Positions 55,586-63,654 of a stretch of DNA of 64,000 nt are shown one piece after another. The stretch lies in NCBI GenBank assembly GCA_036960565.1, contig JBALXQ010000002.1, positions 130,430-194,429 of the forward strand. Direction: 5' to 3'. This DNA is from Bermanella sp036960565 (GTDB taxonomy: Bacteria; Pseudomonadota; Gammaproteobacteria; Pseudomonadales; Oceanobacteraceae). The notes beneath the pieces were generated by a model. That model had not been told where the DNA came from. It did no database searches and saw only the letters and a list, made by a program, of their open reading frames with translations. Position numbers and translations under genes: made by a program. The first letter of the stretch is position 1. The number at the start of each line of letters is the position of its first letter.

Positions 55586-56269
55586 ATGGCGCGTTATTTT
55601 GAAGATGTATTACCGTTGAAAAATCCACCAGCCTCTAAGCGTAATATTCAAATTGAAACCTGTATGGTGAATGGCGATCATGCTCAAATCCGTGGGCAGA
55701 TTACCGATACCCGTATTGATTTTGAAGATGCCAGTCAAGAGCATGTTGTACATTGTATGGTGTTGAGCCTTACCGTTGAAATTAATAAACGTGTCATAAG
55801 TGATGCACAGTTTGCGCTGCCTAAGATGGCCGTTAAGAACCTTTGTGAGCATTTACCTAGAGATGCCAGCGATCTTATTGGCTTGCCGGTTGGTAGGGGT
55901 TTTAGTGTGAAAATAAAGGAGCTATATGAAGGAGTAGGTTCTTGTTTTCATTTGTACACGTTATTGCAGTCTATCGTGCCTTATTTGCCACAGGTTTACT
56001 CCTGGAATAAAAGCTTCCGCAGTTTTGATGAAGAGCTTCCGCTTGAGGCAGTCCCTCTTGCCATGAATACCATGGAGCGATATGCCCGCAATACCTGCCA
56101 TGCTTGGTCTTCTAATGGAGGAGGCATTAATAACGACTTCAAAAATAATAATTATGGGCCCATTTTAAAAAGCATTGCACCGCGACTAAGTCAGCGCTGG
56201 TATGCAAGTGTTTCTAAGGATAATAGCTCAGCTGAAAATGCTTCAGATAACATCATCACCAAAGACTAG
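55586..56269 (+). CDS. DUF2889-type protein
   Basis: The protein has 227 residues from the ATG at 55586 (MARYFEDVLPLKNPP) with AGGTG about 8 bp upstream; the frame is open from 55427, and an ATG at 55553 is another option. Features of DUF2889 are a strand-rich core with IRGQITDTRIDFED, VHCMVLSLTVEINKRVISD and GRGFSVKIKELYEGVGSCFHLYTLL. No membrane segment is present in the preferred form. Function of the family is not established. It follows the two-component kinase by 195 bp. Confidence 0.75.
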   Translation: MARYFEDVLPLKNPPASKRNIQIETCMVNGDHAQIRGQITDTRIDFEDASQEHVVHCMVLSLTVEINKRVISDAQFALPKMAVKNLCEHLPRDASDLIGLPVGRGFSVKIKELYEGVGSCFHLYTLLQSIVPYLPQVYSWNKSFRSFDEELPLEAVPLAMNTMERYARNTCHAWSSNGGGINNDFKNNNYGPILKSIAPRLSQRWYASVSKDNSSAENASDNIITKD

Positions 56270-56280
56270 AGCATCTCTTT

Positions 56281-56306
56281 CCTAGCATTCAATATTGAAT
56301 GCTAGG
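56281..56306. terminator. Perfect 26-bp palindrome between convergent genes
   Basis: CCTAGCATTCAAT and its exact inverse ATTGAATGCTAGG abut with no loop, between the DUF2889 gene and the di-haem peroxidase gene. It can form a cruciform or bidirectional hairpin, but no T-run follows on either side. Confidence 0.5.
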
Positions 56307-56348
56307 CAGAGGCTTACCCTGTCTTAATTTAGAGCATTCAATTATCCA

Positions 56349-57635
56349 TTACTTAAATGGATCGCTGTATTTTTCATCGTTAATCATCTGCGTATCGGTC
56401 AGTGTGTGTAAGAAATCTTCCAGGGCTCTCTGTTCATCTCGATTAAAACGATAATTAATTGGTCGGCCTCGATCATCCCTTAGGAACGGATTTAAGTTGT
56501 CATGGTCTTCAATGTCGCGACTGTAAAAATCAATGACATCATCTAAATCGCGAAAACGCCCGTCGTGCATGAAGGGCGGTCTTAGCGCCACATTACGTAA
56601 GCTTGGGGTTTTAAATTTCCCTTCATCTGTTTCTTGCCCACTACTTTCAGCTACACCTAAGTCTTCGACGGAACGGCGGTCCAAGCCATTGTTGGTGGCT
56701 GGGTTGGCGCCCACAAAAGCTTCACTTTGATGACAGCCAGCGCAAGAGGGTAAGTTGTCTCCAGGGGTATTAAAGATGCGTTTCCCTTGATTTTCGCGGT
56801 TACTGAAATTAGGGAAATCATCCAGAGGGGAGTCAACCTGTGCTCGGCCTATGTCGTAGGGCGAGGTGGTACTGATGATACTGCGTACAAACTGCGCCAA
56901 TGCCAAGGCAATGCGTTCGCTGGTGACTTGACCATCGCCGAAAGCATCGGTGAATAACTCTGGATAGTGATCTTGCGCACTTAACAGGCCCACCAAAGTG
57001 GTTAAGTCCATGCCCATTTCAACGGAGTCCTGTATAGGTAGCAATACCTGCTCTTCTAAGCTGGCAGCGCGCTCATCCCAAAAGAATTTACCGCTTTCAT
57101 AAAAGCGGCCATTGGTAAGGCCAATACTGCGTCTGCGAGTATGGCCACCATCAAATCCAGGGCTTAGGCGATTAGGGTCGGAAAAGGCAAAGGATTGAAT
57201 ATGACATGAGCCACAAGAAATAGTGTCGTTAGCACTCAGTTTGGTGTCGTAAAATAATACCCGACCAAGCGTGGCGCCTGCATCAGTTGTGGGGTTGCTG
57301 GCAGGGGTGTTGTCATACTCAATGACGGCCTTTTGAAAGGGCATACTGTCGGGGTAGTTGTTCACCAGAAAATGATCCGGTAGCGCGATATTGGCGTAAT
57401 TAAAATAGGAGCCGGGTAATGTCAGGCTTCTTTCACTAGCACTTATGGTGTCGTTATCATCATTGTTGGGTGTGGCATCGTTGTTGGTATCGGCTTGCTG
57501 TTCGCTGTCATCTTGATTGGGTGATTCTTCAGCCACCTCTTGCGGAAACTCAATGCAGGCACTTAATGCCATGCAGCTTAATATTCCAAAGATTAGGGGT
57601 TTAGGCCTTATTTGTAATAACGAATTAAATACCAT
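56349..57635 (-). CDS. Di-haem cytochrome c peroxidase/MauG-like lipoprotein
   Basis: The protein has 428 residues from the ATG at 57635, chosen for AGAGG 6-10 bp upstream; the frame extends to 57677. A lipobox (MALSAC) after a basic-hydrophobic leader predicts a lipoprotein, followed by an acidic Asp/Asn-rich linker. Two c-type haem motifs are present: CGSCH and CAGCH. Typical family blocks are TLGRVLFYDTKLSAND, LPIQDSVEMGMD and FKTPSLRNVALRPPFMHDGRF. It reduces peroxide or oxidises a protein or small substrate in the periplasm. Confidence 0.92.
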   Translation of the reverse strand: MVFNSLLQIRPKPLIFGILSCMALSACIEFPQEVAEESPNQDDSEQQADTNNDATPNNDDNDTISASERSLTLPGSYFNYANIALPDHFLVNNYPDSMPFQKAVIEYDNTPASNPTTDAGATLGRVLFYDTKLSANDTISCGSCHIQSFAFSDPNRLSPGFDGGHTRRRSIGLTNGRFYESGKFFWDERAASLEEQVLLPIQDSVEMGMDLTTLVGLLSAQDHYPELFTDAFGDGQVTSERIALALAQFVRSIISTTSPYDIGRAQVDSPLDDFPNFSNRENQGKRIFNTPGDNLPSCAGCHQSEAFVGANPATNNGLDRRSVEDLGVAESSGQETDEGKFKTPSLRNVALRPPFMHDGRFRDLDDVIDFYSRDIEDHDNLNPFLRDDRGRPINYRFNRDEQRALEDFLHTLTDTQMINDEKYSDPFK

Positions 57636-57795
57636 ACATACCTCTGTGATGGGCTGCGGTTGTGCCGCGGTATTCATAAAAACGCACCAGTTGTCTTAAA
57701 GTTGACAAAGATGGGTAAATAAAAATTAAGTTATGTAAAGAAAATGCAAATAGGACACTTGGATTTAGGGGTGTTAAGGGCTAGTGGAATCGTAC

Positions 57796-57833
57796 AAAAA
57801 AAGCCCAGAAGGCCCTGAATTCAGGGCTGGGCC
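57796..57833 (-). terminator. Minus-strand Rho-independent terminator upstream of dnaX
   Basis: On the minus strand GCCCAG and CTGGGC enclose a second stem (CCCTG, AATT, CAGGG) with a 4-nt bulge, followed by seven T (57802 to 57796). It points away from dnaX and stands upstream of the peroxidase gene, so it does not terminate any annotated gene. Confidence 0.75.
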
Positions 57834-57930
57834 GCTTCCCAACTAGCATCTTTTCAGGCGGTGCTATATCATCTCCTTCGATTATTTTTACGGTTATTTC
57901 CTGGATATTTTTAGTCAAGACAATCAGGGT
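57796..57930 (-). ncRNA. Candidate small RNA antisense to the dnaX upstream region
   Basis: A strong minus-strand terminator without an upstream protein gene suggests a short transcript starting in the dnaX upstream region. The minus strand carries AAGGAGATGATA and a TTGACT word near 57912-57918. No convincing -10 was located and the 5' end is a guess. A spurious 60-codon frame crosses the terminator and is not considered a gene. Confidence 0.3.
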
Positions 57931-57981
57931 TAGCTTAGGCAGTTGGGCGTAACGCGCGGTCATAATTTTTCAAGGTGAAAC

Positions 57982-60096
57982 ATGAGTTATCAGGTACTTG
58001 CTAGGAAATGGCGACCGCAATTCTTCAAGGATATGGTGGGCCAGGAGCACGTTATGCGTGCCCTTATTAACGCTCTTGATAACCAGCGTTTGCACCATGC
58101 TTACTTGTTTACCGGTACTCGTGGTGTCGGCAAGACCACTATCGCGCGTATTCTAGCCAAATGTCTTAACTGTGAGCAGGGCATTAGTTCAGAGCCCTGT
58201 GGTACTTGTGCTAGTTGTGTTGAAATCAGTGAAGGGCGCTTTGTTGATTTAATTGAGGTGGATGCTGCGTCTCGAACCAAGGTAGAAGACACCCGTGAAA
58301 TCCTAGATAACGTGCAATACGCCCCCACCCGTGGCCGCTACAAGGTGTACCTGATCGATGAGGTGCATATGCTGTCTAACTCCAGTTTTAACGCCTTATT
58401 AAAAACTCTGGAAGAGCCACCACCACACGTTAAGTTTTTATTGGCCACTACCGATCCACAAAAACTGCCGGCTACTGTGTTATCACGCTGCTTACAGTTT
58501 AGCCTTAAAAATATGACGCCCGAGCGCATTGTTAATTACTTAAAAGTGATCTTAGAAAAAGAAACCATTAACTTTGAAGAGCCGGGTTTGTGGTTATTGG
58601 GTAAGGCTGCCGAAGGCAGTATGCGTGATGCGTTAAGTCTTACCGATCAATCTATTAGCTTTGGTGACGGTGAAATTAATGAAACTGATGTGGCCAGTAT
58701 GCTGGGCACGGTGGACAGAGGTCGAGTCTTTGCCTTGGCGACAGCATTAGCTCAGGCTGATGCCGCACAAACTATGGCATTAATTGCACAGATGGCCGAG
58801 CACGCAGTGGATTTTAATAATTTACTGGCCGACTTGTTGGGCTTAATTCATCGTATTGCCATTGCTCAAGCAGTACCCGATGCAGTCGATAATAGCCAAG
58901 GCGATAAAGAACAGGTTATGAGCTTGGCCTCACTTATGAGTCCTGCCATGGTGCAGCTTTTGTATCAAATTGCTCTAACCGGTAAGCGTGATTTACCGCT
59001 TGCGCCAGATCCAAGAGCGGGCATGGAAATGACCCTGCTGCGTATGCTCAATTTTGCTCCAGTGGGGGCTCGTGTTGAAAGCCTGCCTCCAGCTACTGCT
59101 GTTAGCGGAGTGCCCCCTGAAAAAAAGCCTGAACTGACGCAGCCTGCGCGTCAGTCTCAGTCAAACGCAGCAATAAGCCAGCAGGCTCCAGCTCCGCAAG
59201 TTAATACGAATCCAGCACCTGTTCAGCCAGTAGCGCCAGTCATTGTAAATGAGGCACCACAGGCTCCATTTTCTGGTGCGATAAATAACACAGTGGTTTC
59301 GGCTACTCAAAAAGCACAAGAGTCGCCTAGCCCAATAGAAGCCATGCAGGCTAGGGCACAAGCGGCAGCTGTGCCTCCCGTTGTTGAAACTCCGATTGTG
59401 GCAGATGAGCCACCGTGGGATCCAGAGCCCATGGGTGAAGTTCAATATATGGGTTCAGAGGAAGCGCAAATTTCTGCAGAGCAACCTGTGCCCCAGCCGC
59501 ATTTTCAGGCGCCTAAAGCGCGACACATGCAGGCGGTAGAAGTGGCCGCCGAGCCTGTTTCAGTAGCACCTCAAAAGGTGGTGACGGACAAGCTTCAATC
59601 ACGATTTAATCAGCAGAATACGGCTGAAGTGGCGGTCATCGAACCACCGGTCACCAAGCCCCAGGCTAAACCCAAGGCAGAGATAGACGCTGCTTTGTTG
59701 GAAATGGAGTTATCGCCCGCCAGTTGGCCTTTAATGTTTGCCGCATTGCCCATTGAAGGCATGCTACGCAATCTAGTGGCCAATACATGTTTGATGCAGA
59801 TGCAGGGTGATAACCTGTTATTTCACTCAGATGCGGGCCACATGCGATTATTTGGCGATAATCATCAGCAGAAATTTAAACAGATTCTAAATGAGACCTT
59901 GTCTGCTCAGTACCAGATTCAAGTGATCGAAGGCCCTTGGCAATATGAAACCCCGGCCCAGCGTATTCAGCGCTTGCAAGCTGAGCGTCAGCAACAAGCG
60001 GTTAATAGCATAGAAAACGATCCAAATGTGCAAGCCCTGCGACAAGCGTTCGCTGCACAGGTTATAATGGACAGCATTACGCCAGTAGACGCCTAA
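57982..60096 (+). CDS. dnaX: DNA polymerase III subunits tau and (by frameshift) gamma
   Basis: The 704-residue clamp-loader ATPase has Walker A GTRGVGKTTIA, a zinc site (CLNCEQ, CGTCASC), DEVHMLSNSSFNALLKTLEEPP, and the SRC motif LSRCLQF. The first 380 residues form domains I-III. A long Pro/Ala/Gln-rich linker leads to the C-terminal tau domain that contacts polymerase and DnaB. At 59121-59127 lies A AAA AAG in the reading frame needed for -1 slippage, giving a predicted 383-residue gamma form ending at TGA 59130-59132. ybaB follows after 83 bp. Confidence 0.96.
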   Translation: MSYQVLARKWRPQFFKDMVGQEHVMRALINALDNQRLHHAYLFTGTRGVGKTTIARILAKCLNCEQGISSEPCGTCASCVEISEGRFVDLIEVDAASRTKVEDTREILDNVQYAPTRGRYKVYLIDEVHMLSNSSFNALLKTLEEPPPHVKFLLATTDPQKLPATVLSRCLQFSLKNMTPERIVNYLKVILEKETINFEEPGLWLLGKAAEGSMRDALSLTDQSISFGDGEINETDVASMLGTVDRGRVFALATALAQADAAQTMALIAQMAEHAVDFNNLLADLLGLIHRIAIAQAVPDAVDNSQGDKEQVMSLASLMSPAMVQLLYQIALTGKRDLPLAPDPRAGMEMTLLRMLNFAPVGARVESLPPATAVSGVPPEKKPELTQPARQSQSNAAISQQAPAPQVNTNPAPVQPVAPVIVNEAPQAPFSGAINNTVVSATQKAQESPSPIEAMQARAQAAAVPPVVETPIVADEPPWDPEPMGEVQYMGSEEAQISAEQPVPQPHFQAPKARHMQAVEVAAEPVSVAPQKVVTDKLQSRFNQQNTAEVAVIEPPVTKPQAKPKAEIDAALLEMELSPASWPLMFAALPIEGMLRNLVANTCLMQMQGDNLLFHSDAGHMRLFGDNHQQKFKQILNETLSAQYQIQVIEGPWQYETPAQRIQRLQAERQQQAVNSIENDPNVQALRQAFAAQVIMDSITPVDA
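59107..59155 (+). promoter_or_regulatory. dnaX: Programmed -1 frameshift cassette in dnaX
   Basis: Three parts are present in order: SD-like GGAG (59107-59110) 10 nt upstream, slippery A AAA AAG (59121-59127), then after 5 nt a perfect 8-bp stem ACTGACGC (59133-59140) and GCGTCAGT (59148-59155) with a 7-nt loop. After slippage the next codons are GCC and TGA. This matches the layout of the E. coli dnaX signal. Confidence 0.85.
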
Positions 60097-60179
60097 ACAG
60101 GGCTGTTACTCATTAGCTTTAAACTGACCTGTTTAAAACGGTCAATTGACATAAACATAATTAAATAGAGGATGTATCA

Positions 60180-60506
60180 ATGATGAAAGGCGGTATGGGC
60201 GGCTTGATGAAGCAAGCGCAAAAGATGCAAGAAAAAATGCAGAAAGTGCAGGAAGAATTGGCCAGTGCAGAAACCACAGGTGAATCCGGTGCCGGCTTAG
60301 TAAAAATTGTAATGACAGGCCGTCACGACGTGAAAAGCGTTTCTTTAGATGACAGCTTGATGGAAGAAGATAAAGAAATTATCGAAGACCTAGTAGCAGC
60401 TGCCGTGAATGATGCTGTACGTAAAATTGAAGCAGCGTCTTCAGATAAAATGGGGTCTATGACTCAAGGCATGGGTTTGCCACCTGGCATGAAAATGCCT
60501 TTTTAA
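60180..60506 (+). CDS. ybaB: Nucleoid-associated protein YbaB/EbfC
   Basis: The 108-residue DNA-binding protein forms dimers with a tweezer-like shape. It has an N-terminal Met/Gly/Gln-rich start (GGMGGLMKQAQKMQEKMQ), the core VKIVMTGRHDVKSVSLDDSL and the C-terminal Gly/Met tail MTQGMGLPPGMKMPF. GAGG precedes the start; a second ATG directly follows. It stands between dnaX and recR, the conserved arrangement. A terminator follows it. Confidence 0.95.
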   Translation: MMKGGMGGLMKQAQKMQEKMQKVQEELASAETTGESGAGLVKIVMTGRHDVKSVSLDDSLMEEDKEIIEDLVAAAVNDAVRKIEAASSDKMGSMTQGMGLPPGMKMPF

Positions 60507-60576
60507 GGGCATTTAGCACAGAAGAAGGTGTCGCCTGAGTATCGGGCAAGTGGTATCAGCACCCCAAGGACGACCA

Positions 60577-60597
60577 GGCAGCTCACGCTGCCTTTTT
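60577..60597 (+). terminator. Rho-independent terminator between ybaB and recR
   Basis: GGCAGC (60577-60582) and GCTGCC (60587-60592) form a tight hairpin with a TCAC loop and are followed by TTTTT, 22 bp before the recR start. It should partly uncouple recR from dnaX-ybaB. Confidence 0.85.
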
Positions 60598-60618
60598 AAT
60601 TTTTTTAAGGTTGAATCA

Positions 60619-61218
60619 ATGGCTTCGCTTAGTCCGTTAATTAATAGCTTGGTTGACTCGTTAACTATATTGCCAGGTGTGGGTCAAAAATCGGCTCAAC
60701 GTTTGGCTTTGTATTTATTGGAAAAAGACAAAGCCGGTGCCGCAATGCTGGTGCGAAATTTAAGTGAAGCGCTGGAAAAAGTAGGCCACTGCAACAGTTG
60801 TCGTAATCTCACCGAAGATCCTTTGTGTCCTGTTTGTGATGACCCCAAACGTGATGAGAGTCAGTTGTGTGTAGTGGAAACGCCATCAGAAGTACTGGCC
60901 ATCGAACAGACTGGTTTTCGTGGACGTTATTTTGTTTTGTTTGGACGCTTGTCACCCATCGAAGGCATTGGCCCGGATTCGCTAGGGCTGGACAGGCTTA
61001 AAAAGCTCGTAATAGAGCGTGGTGTAGAAGAAGTCATTCTGGCCACCAACCCCACCGTAGAAGGGGAAGCCACAGCGCAATTTATTCAGCAGATGTTGCT
61101 GAATCAAGATACGGTCGTGAGTCGAATTGCTCATGGTGTGCCCTTAGGCAGTGAACTTGAATATGTGGACGGTGGCACTTTGGCCCACGCTTTAGCTGGC
61201 AGAACCAGTCTTTCCTGA
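60619..61218 (+). CDS. recR: Recombination protein RecR
   Basis: The protein has 199 residues from the ATG at 60619 (MASLSPLINSLVDSL), with AAGG about 10 bp upstream; the frame runs upstream through the terminator, but that is not coding. It has a helix-hairpin-helix LPGVGQKSAQRLALYLL, a C4 zinc finger (CNSCRNLTEDPLCPVC) and a Toprim domain (VVETPSEVLAIEQTG). With RecF and RecO it loads RecA at gaps. Length equals that of E. coli RecR (201). Confidence 0.96.
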   Translation: MASLSPLINSLVDSLTILPGVGQKSAQRLALYLLEKDKAGAAMLVRNLSEALEKVGHCNSCRNLTEDPLCPVCDDPKRDESQLCVVETPSEVLAIEQTGFRGRYFVLFGRLSPIEGIGPDSLGLDRLKKLVIERGVEEVILATNPTVEGEATAQFIQQMLLNQDTVVSRIAHGVPLGSELEYVDGGTLAHALAGRTSLS

Positions 61219-61246
61219 TTTTAAATTGGTAGTGAATATAATTTCT

Positions 61247-62371
61247 ATGTCCAACATTTATGTAAAAAGCAATGAAGCCTTGGCAGAAATTGCACAAAAC
61301 TGGTTAACCCTAGATCGCATCGCTCTGGATAGCGAGTTCATGCGTGTGGATACCTTCTACCCAATTTTAGCTTTGATTCAAATTAATGATGGCAGCCAAA
61401 CTTATCTGATTGATCCATTATGCATTGACCAATGGCAACCGCTAATTGATGTATTTAATGCCCCTACTGTATTGAAAGTACTGCACAGTCCGAGTGAAGA
61501 TTTTGATGTCTTTTTTCATAACTTGGGCGTCGTTCCGAGACCTATTTTCGATACGCAGTTAGCGGCTTCTATGGCGAGCTTGGGCGGTATCATGGGTTAC
61601 CAAAAGCTGGTTAAAAACCTGTTGGATTTGGATGTTGATAAAGGTGAGACTCGCAGTGATTGGATACAGCGCCCGTTAAGCGATAGCCAACTGCATTACG
61701 CAGGGGAAGATGTAAACCACTTGTTGCTTATGACCGACATGCTAACTCAAAAATTAACCCAGCTTGGGCGGCTAGAATGGTTCACTCAAGATTGTACCAG
61801 TATGTTAGATGATTGGTTGGAGACTCAAGCACAGGGTTATTCAGTTGGCCGCGTTAAAAAAGCCTGGAGCTTGAAAGGTCACGAGCTAAATGTATTAGCC
61901 CAATTAGTCAGCTGGCGTGAAAAGCATTGCAGAGCAGTGAACAAGCCCCGCGGGCATATAGTGAAAGACGATTTGCTTATGGACATTGCCGTACGCCTAC
62001 CTCAGTCAATGTCACAGCTTAGTCATACTAAGGGGTTGCGTGCCGCTACCTTAAAAAAGGACGGCCAAACCATTATTGATGTGATTAAAGCTTGTAAAGA
62101 AATGGATAAATCGCAATGGCCAAAGCCTTTGGAGCGTCCATTATCACAGGCCGCTGGTGATTGGTTTAAAAAAATGCGCAAGCTCATTAATATGAGGGCC
62201 GAAGAATTAGACGTGCCACCTGAGCTATTGGCTCGTAAAAAACCCATGGAAAAGTTGTTGCGCCAAGCGTATGCCGGTCAGGCATTAACGATTCCTCAAA
62301 GCTGGCAGGGGTGGCGTGAAACGGTAGTGGCTGAACCTTTAGTGCAGCTATTAAGTAAGCTGGCCAAATAG
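61247..62371 (+). CDS. rnd: Ribonuclease D
   Basis: The protein has 374 residues from the ATG at 61247 (MSNIYVKSNEALAE); a TTG at 61226 is less likely. It has a DEDD 3'-5' exonuclease domain: LDSEFMRVDTFYP, HSPSEDFDVFFHNLG, FDTQLAASMA and YAGEDVNHLL (catalytic acids and Tyr). The HRDC domain near 210-290 is recognised by LAQLVSWREKHCRAVNKPRG. It trims tRNA and other RNA 3' ends. It follows recR by 28 bp. Confidence 0.95.
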   Translation: MSNIYVKSNEALAEIAQNWLTLDRIALDSEFMRVDTFYPILALIQINDGSQTYLIDPLCIDQWQPLIDVFNAPTVLKVLHSPSEDFDVFFHNLGVVPRPIFDTQLAASMASLGGIMGYQKLVKNLLDLDVDKGETRSDWIQRPLSDSQLHYAGEDVNHLLLMTDMLTQKLTQLGRLEWFTQDCTSMLDDWLETQAQGYSVGRVKKAWSLKGHELNVLAQLVSWREKHCRAVNKPRGHIVKDDLLMDIAVRLPQSMSQLSHTKGLRAATLKKDGQTIIDVIKACKEMDKSQWPKPLERPLSQAAGDWFKKMRKLINMRAEELDVPPELLARKKPMEKLLRQAYAGQALTIPQSWQGWRETVVAEPLVQLLSKLAK

Positions 62372-62410
62372 TAAAGAAAATCGTCATAAATTAATTTTCA
62401 GGTGAATATT

Positions 62411-62707
62411 ATGAAGCAGTTATTAACCGTGTGGCGCAGCCCCAAAAAAGAAGAAATGTATTTGTACACAGATCGTTTGGAAGCACTTAAACGTGTGCCT
62501 GATGACTTGTTGAAAATATTTGGCACCCCGCAAGAAGTAATGGGGTTGCCTATAAGCGAAGATAGAAAGCTTGGCCGTGCCGATGCTAAAACTGTAATGC
62601 AGGAAATTAAAATTAAAGGTTATTACTTGCAATTGCCACCGGTAAGAGAAGGTTACATGCTGGATATACATAAAGATACTTCGGCTAAATACACCGATAT
62701 TATCTAA
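62411..62707 (+). CDS. ycgL: YcgL-domain protein
   Basis: The protein has 98 residues from the ATG at 62411 with AGGTG at good distance; a GTG at 62402 is in frame. The YcgL fold is recognised by VWRSPKKEEMYLYTDR, LLKIFGTPQEVM and GYYLQLPP. The family is conserved in gammaproteobacteria, usually beside rnd, and its function is unknown. It follows rnd by 39 bp, consistent with one operon. Confidence 0.92.
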   Translation: MKQLLTVWRSPKKEEMYLYTDRLEALKRVPDDLLKIFGTPQEVMGLPISEDRKLGRADAKTVMQEIKIKGYYLQLPPVREGYMLDIHKDTSAKYTDII

Positions 62708-62774
62708 ATTAAAAGTAAAGAATTAGATGAAACCCTGATAGAAGGGTGATGAAAGCGAAAGCGTAGTGAAAAAC

Positions 62775-63221
62775 ATGAACAATAAAGAAAAGCCGTTTTG
62801 GGAAGTCATTCCCCTTGCGGACATGAATAAAGAACAATGGGAAAGTCTGTGTGACGGCTGTGCAAAATGCTGTTTACATAAACTGGAAGACGAAGACACA
62901 GGTGAGGTGCACTACACTGAGATTGTGTGTCGTTACCTGGATCGTGATACTTGTAACTGCACCGAATACAAACGTCGCCAAGAGTTAGTGCCTAATTGTG
63001 TGTGGCTAAAGCCGGAAGATGTAAAAGACTTTCACTGGTTGCCTTCAAGCTGTAGTTACCGTTTGATTAGCGAAGGCAAACCTCTGCCTAAATGGCACCA
63101 CCTGCGCAGCGGTGACAAGAACACCATACACAAACGCAATCAATCCATGCGTAAAAAAGGCATTCCAGATGACAAAATTCCCGAGGAAGAGTGGGAAGAT
63201 CATATTATTTGGATGGAATAG
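62775..63221 (+). CDS. ycgN: YcgN-type cysteine-rich protein (UPF0260)
   Basis: The protein has 148 residues from the ATG at 62775; a GTG at 62766 is also in frame. It is Cys-rich: CDGCAKCC, VCRYLDRDTCNC, NCVWL and SSCSY, as in the CxxCxxCC family that may hold a metal or Fe-S site. PFWEVIPLADMNKEQWESLCDG is the family N-terminus. The rnd-ycgL-ycgN order is typical of gammaproteobacteria. Function is not established. Confidence 0.92.
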   Translation: MNNKEKPFWEVIPLADMNKEQWESLCDGCAKCCLHKLEDEDTGEVHYTEIVCRYLDRDTCNCTEYKRRQELVPNCVWLKPEDVKDFHWLPSSCSYRLISEGKPLPKWHHLRSGDKNTIHKRNQSMRKKGIPDDKIPEEEWEDHIIWME

Positions 63222-63270
63222 CCGTTTTAAAATAGCGATACAAAGGAATTGATTTAAGGTGAACAACTAA

Positions 63271-63609
63271 ATGGCTTATTACGAAACATATTTGTATTCA
63301 TGGGCTTTGTACTTATTGGCTGCCACGGGTATGTATTATGTGGCGGTTAAATATTCAAAGTATTGGGTTAATCGAGATGTGGCAAATTTTAGCCGAATGA
63401 TCTCGGCGGTTATTTTATTTACCCCGGCCACCCATACCATGGATGGTAATAGTGCACTGGCTCCTGCATTTATCATAAGCGCTGGAGAACTGTTCACTCA
63501 TGGCCCTAAAGCGGCCATGCTCGGTGTGGTGCCGTTAATGGCAGCATTATTTGTAGGGGCGTTAATTTTAACGATCCAGGCACTGTGGAAATCTCGCAAA
63601 GCAAATTAA
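63271..63609 (+). CDS. Small inner-membrane protein, unknown
   Basis: The 112-residue protein has two or three predicted membrane helices (about 8-28, 43-60, 84-104) and a basic C-terminus (KSRKAN). THTMDGNSALAPAFIISAGE forms the central loop. It follows ycgN by 49 bp with AAGGTG upstream and is probably in the same operon. The family was not recognised. Confidence 0.7.
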   Translation: MAYYETYLYSWALYLLAATGMYYVAVKYSKYWVNRDVANFSRMISAVILFTPATHTMDGNSALAPAFIISAGELFTHGPKAAMLGVVPLMAALFVGALILTIQALWKSRKAN

Positions 63610-63625
63610 TATAAAACTTGCTTTT

Positions 63626-63654
63626 AGGTGGGCATGCCCACCTTGATTCTTTTC
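63626..63654 (+). terminator. Terminator of the rnd-ycgL-ycgN operon
   Basis: AGGTGGGCA and TGCCCACCT form a perfect 18-bp palindrome 17 bp after the last stop codon, followed by the T-rich stretch TTGATTCTTTT. Confidence 0.7.

Noticed and set aside
57781..57963. 60-codon minus-strand frame upstream of dnaX
   Set aside because: It reads through a strong terminator hairpin and T-run and has no family features; a small RNA is the better explanation.
60550..60618. Upstream in-frame start of recR
   Set aside because: The extension spans a Rho-independent terminator, and RecR proteins begin at the MASLSPL position.
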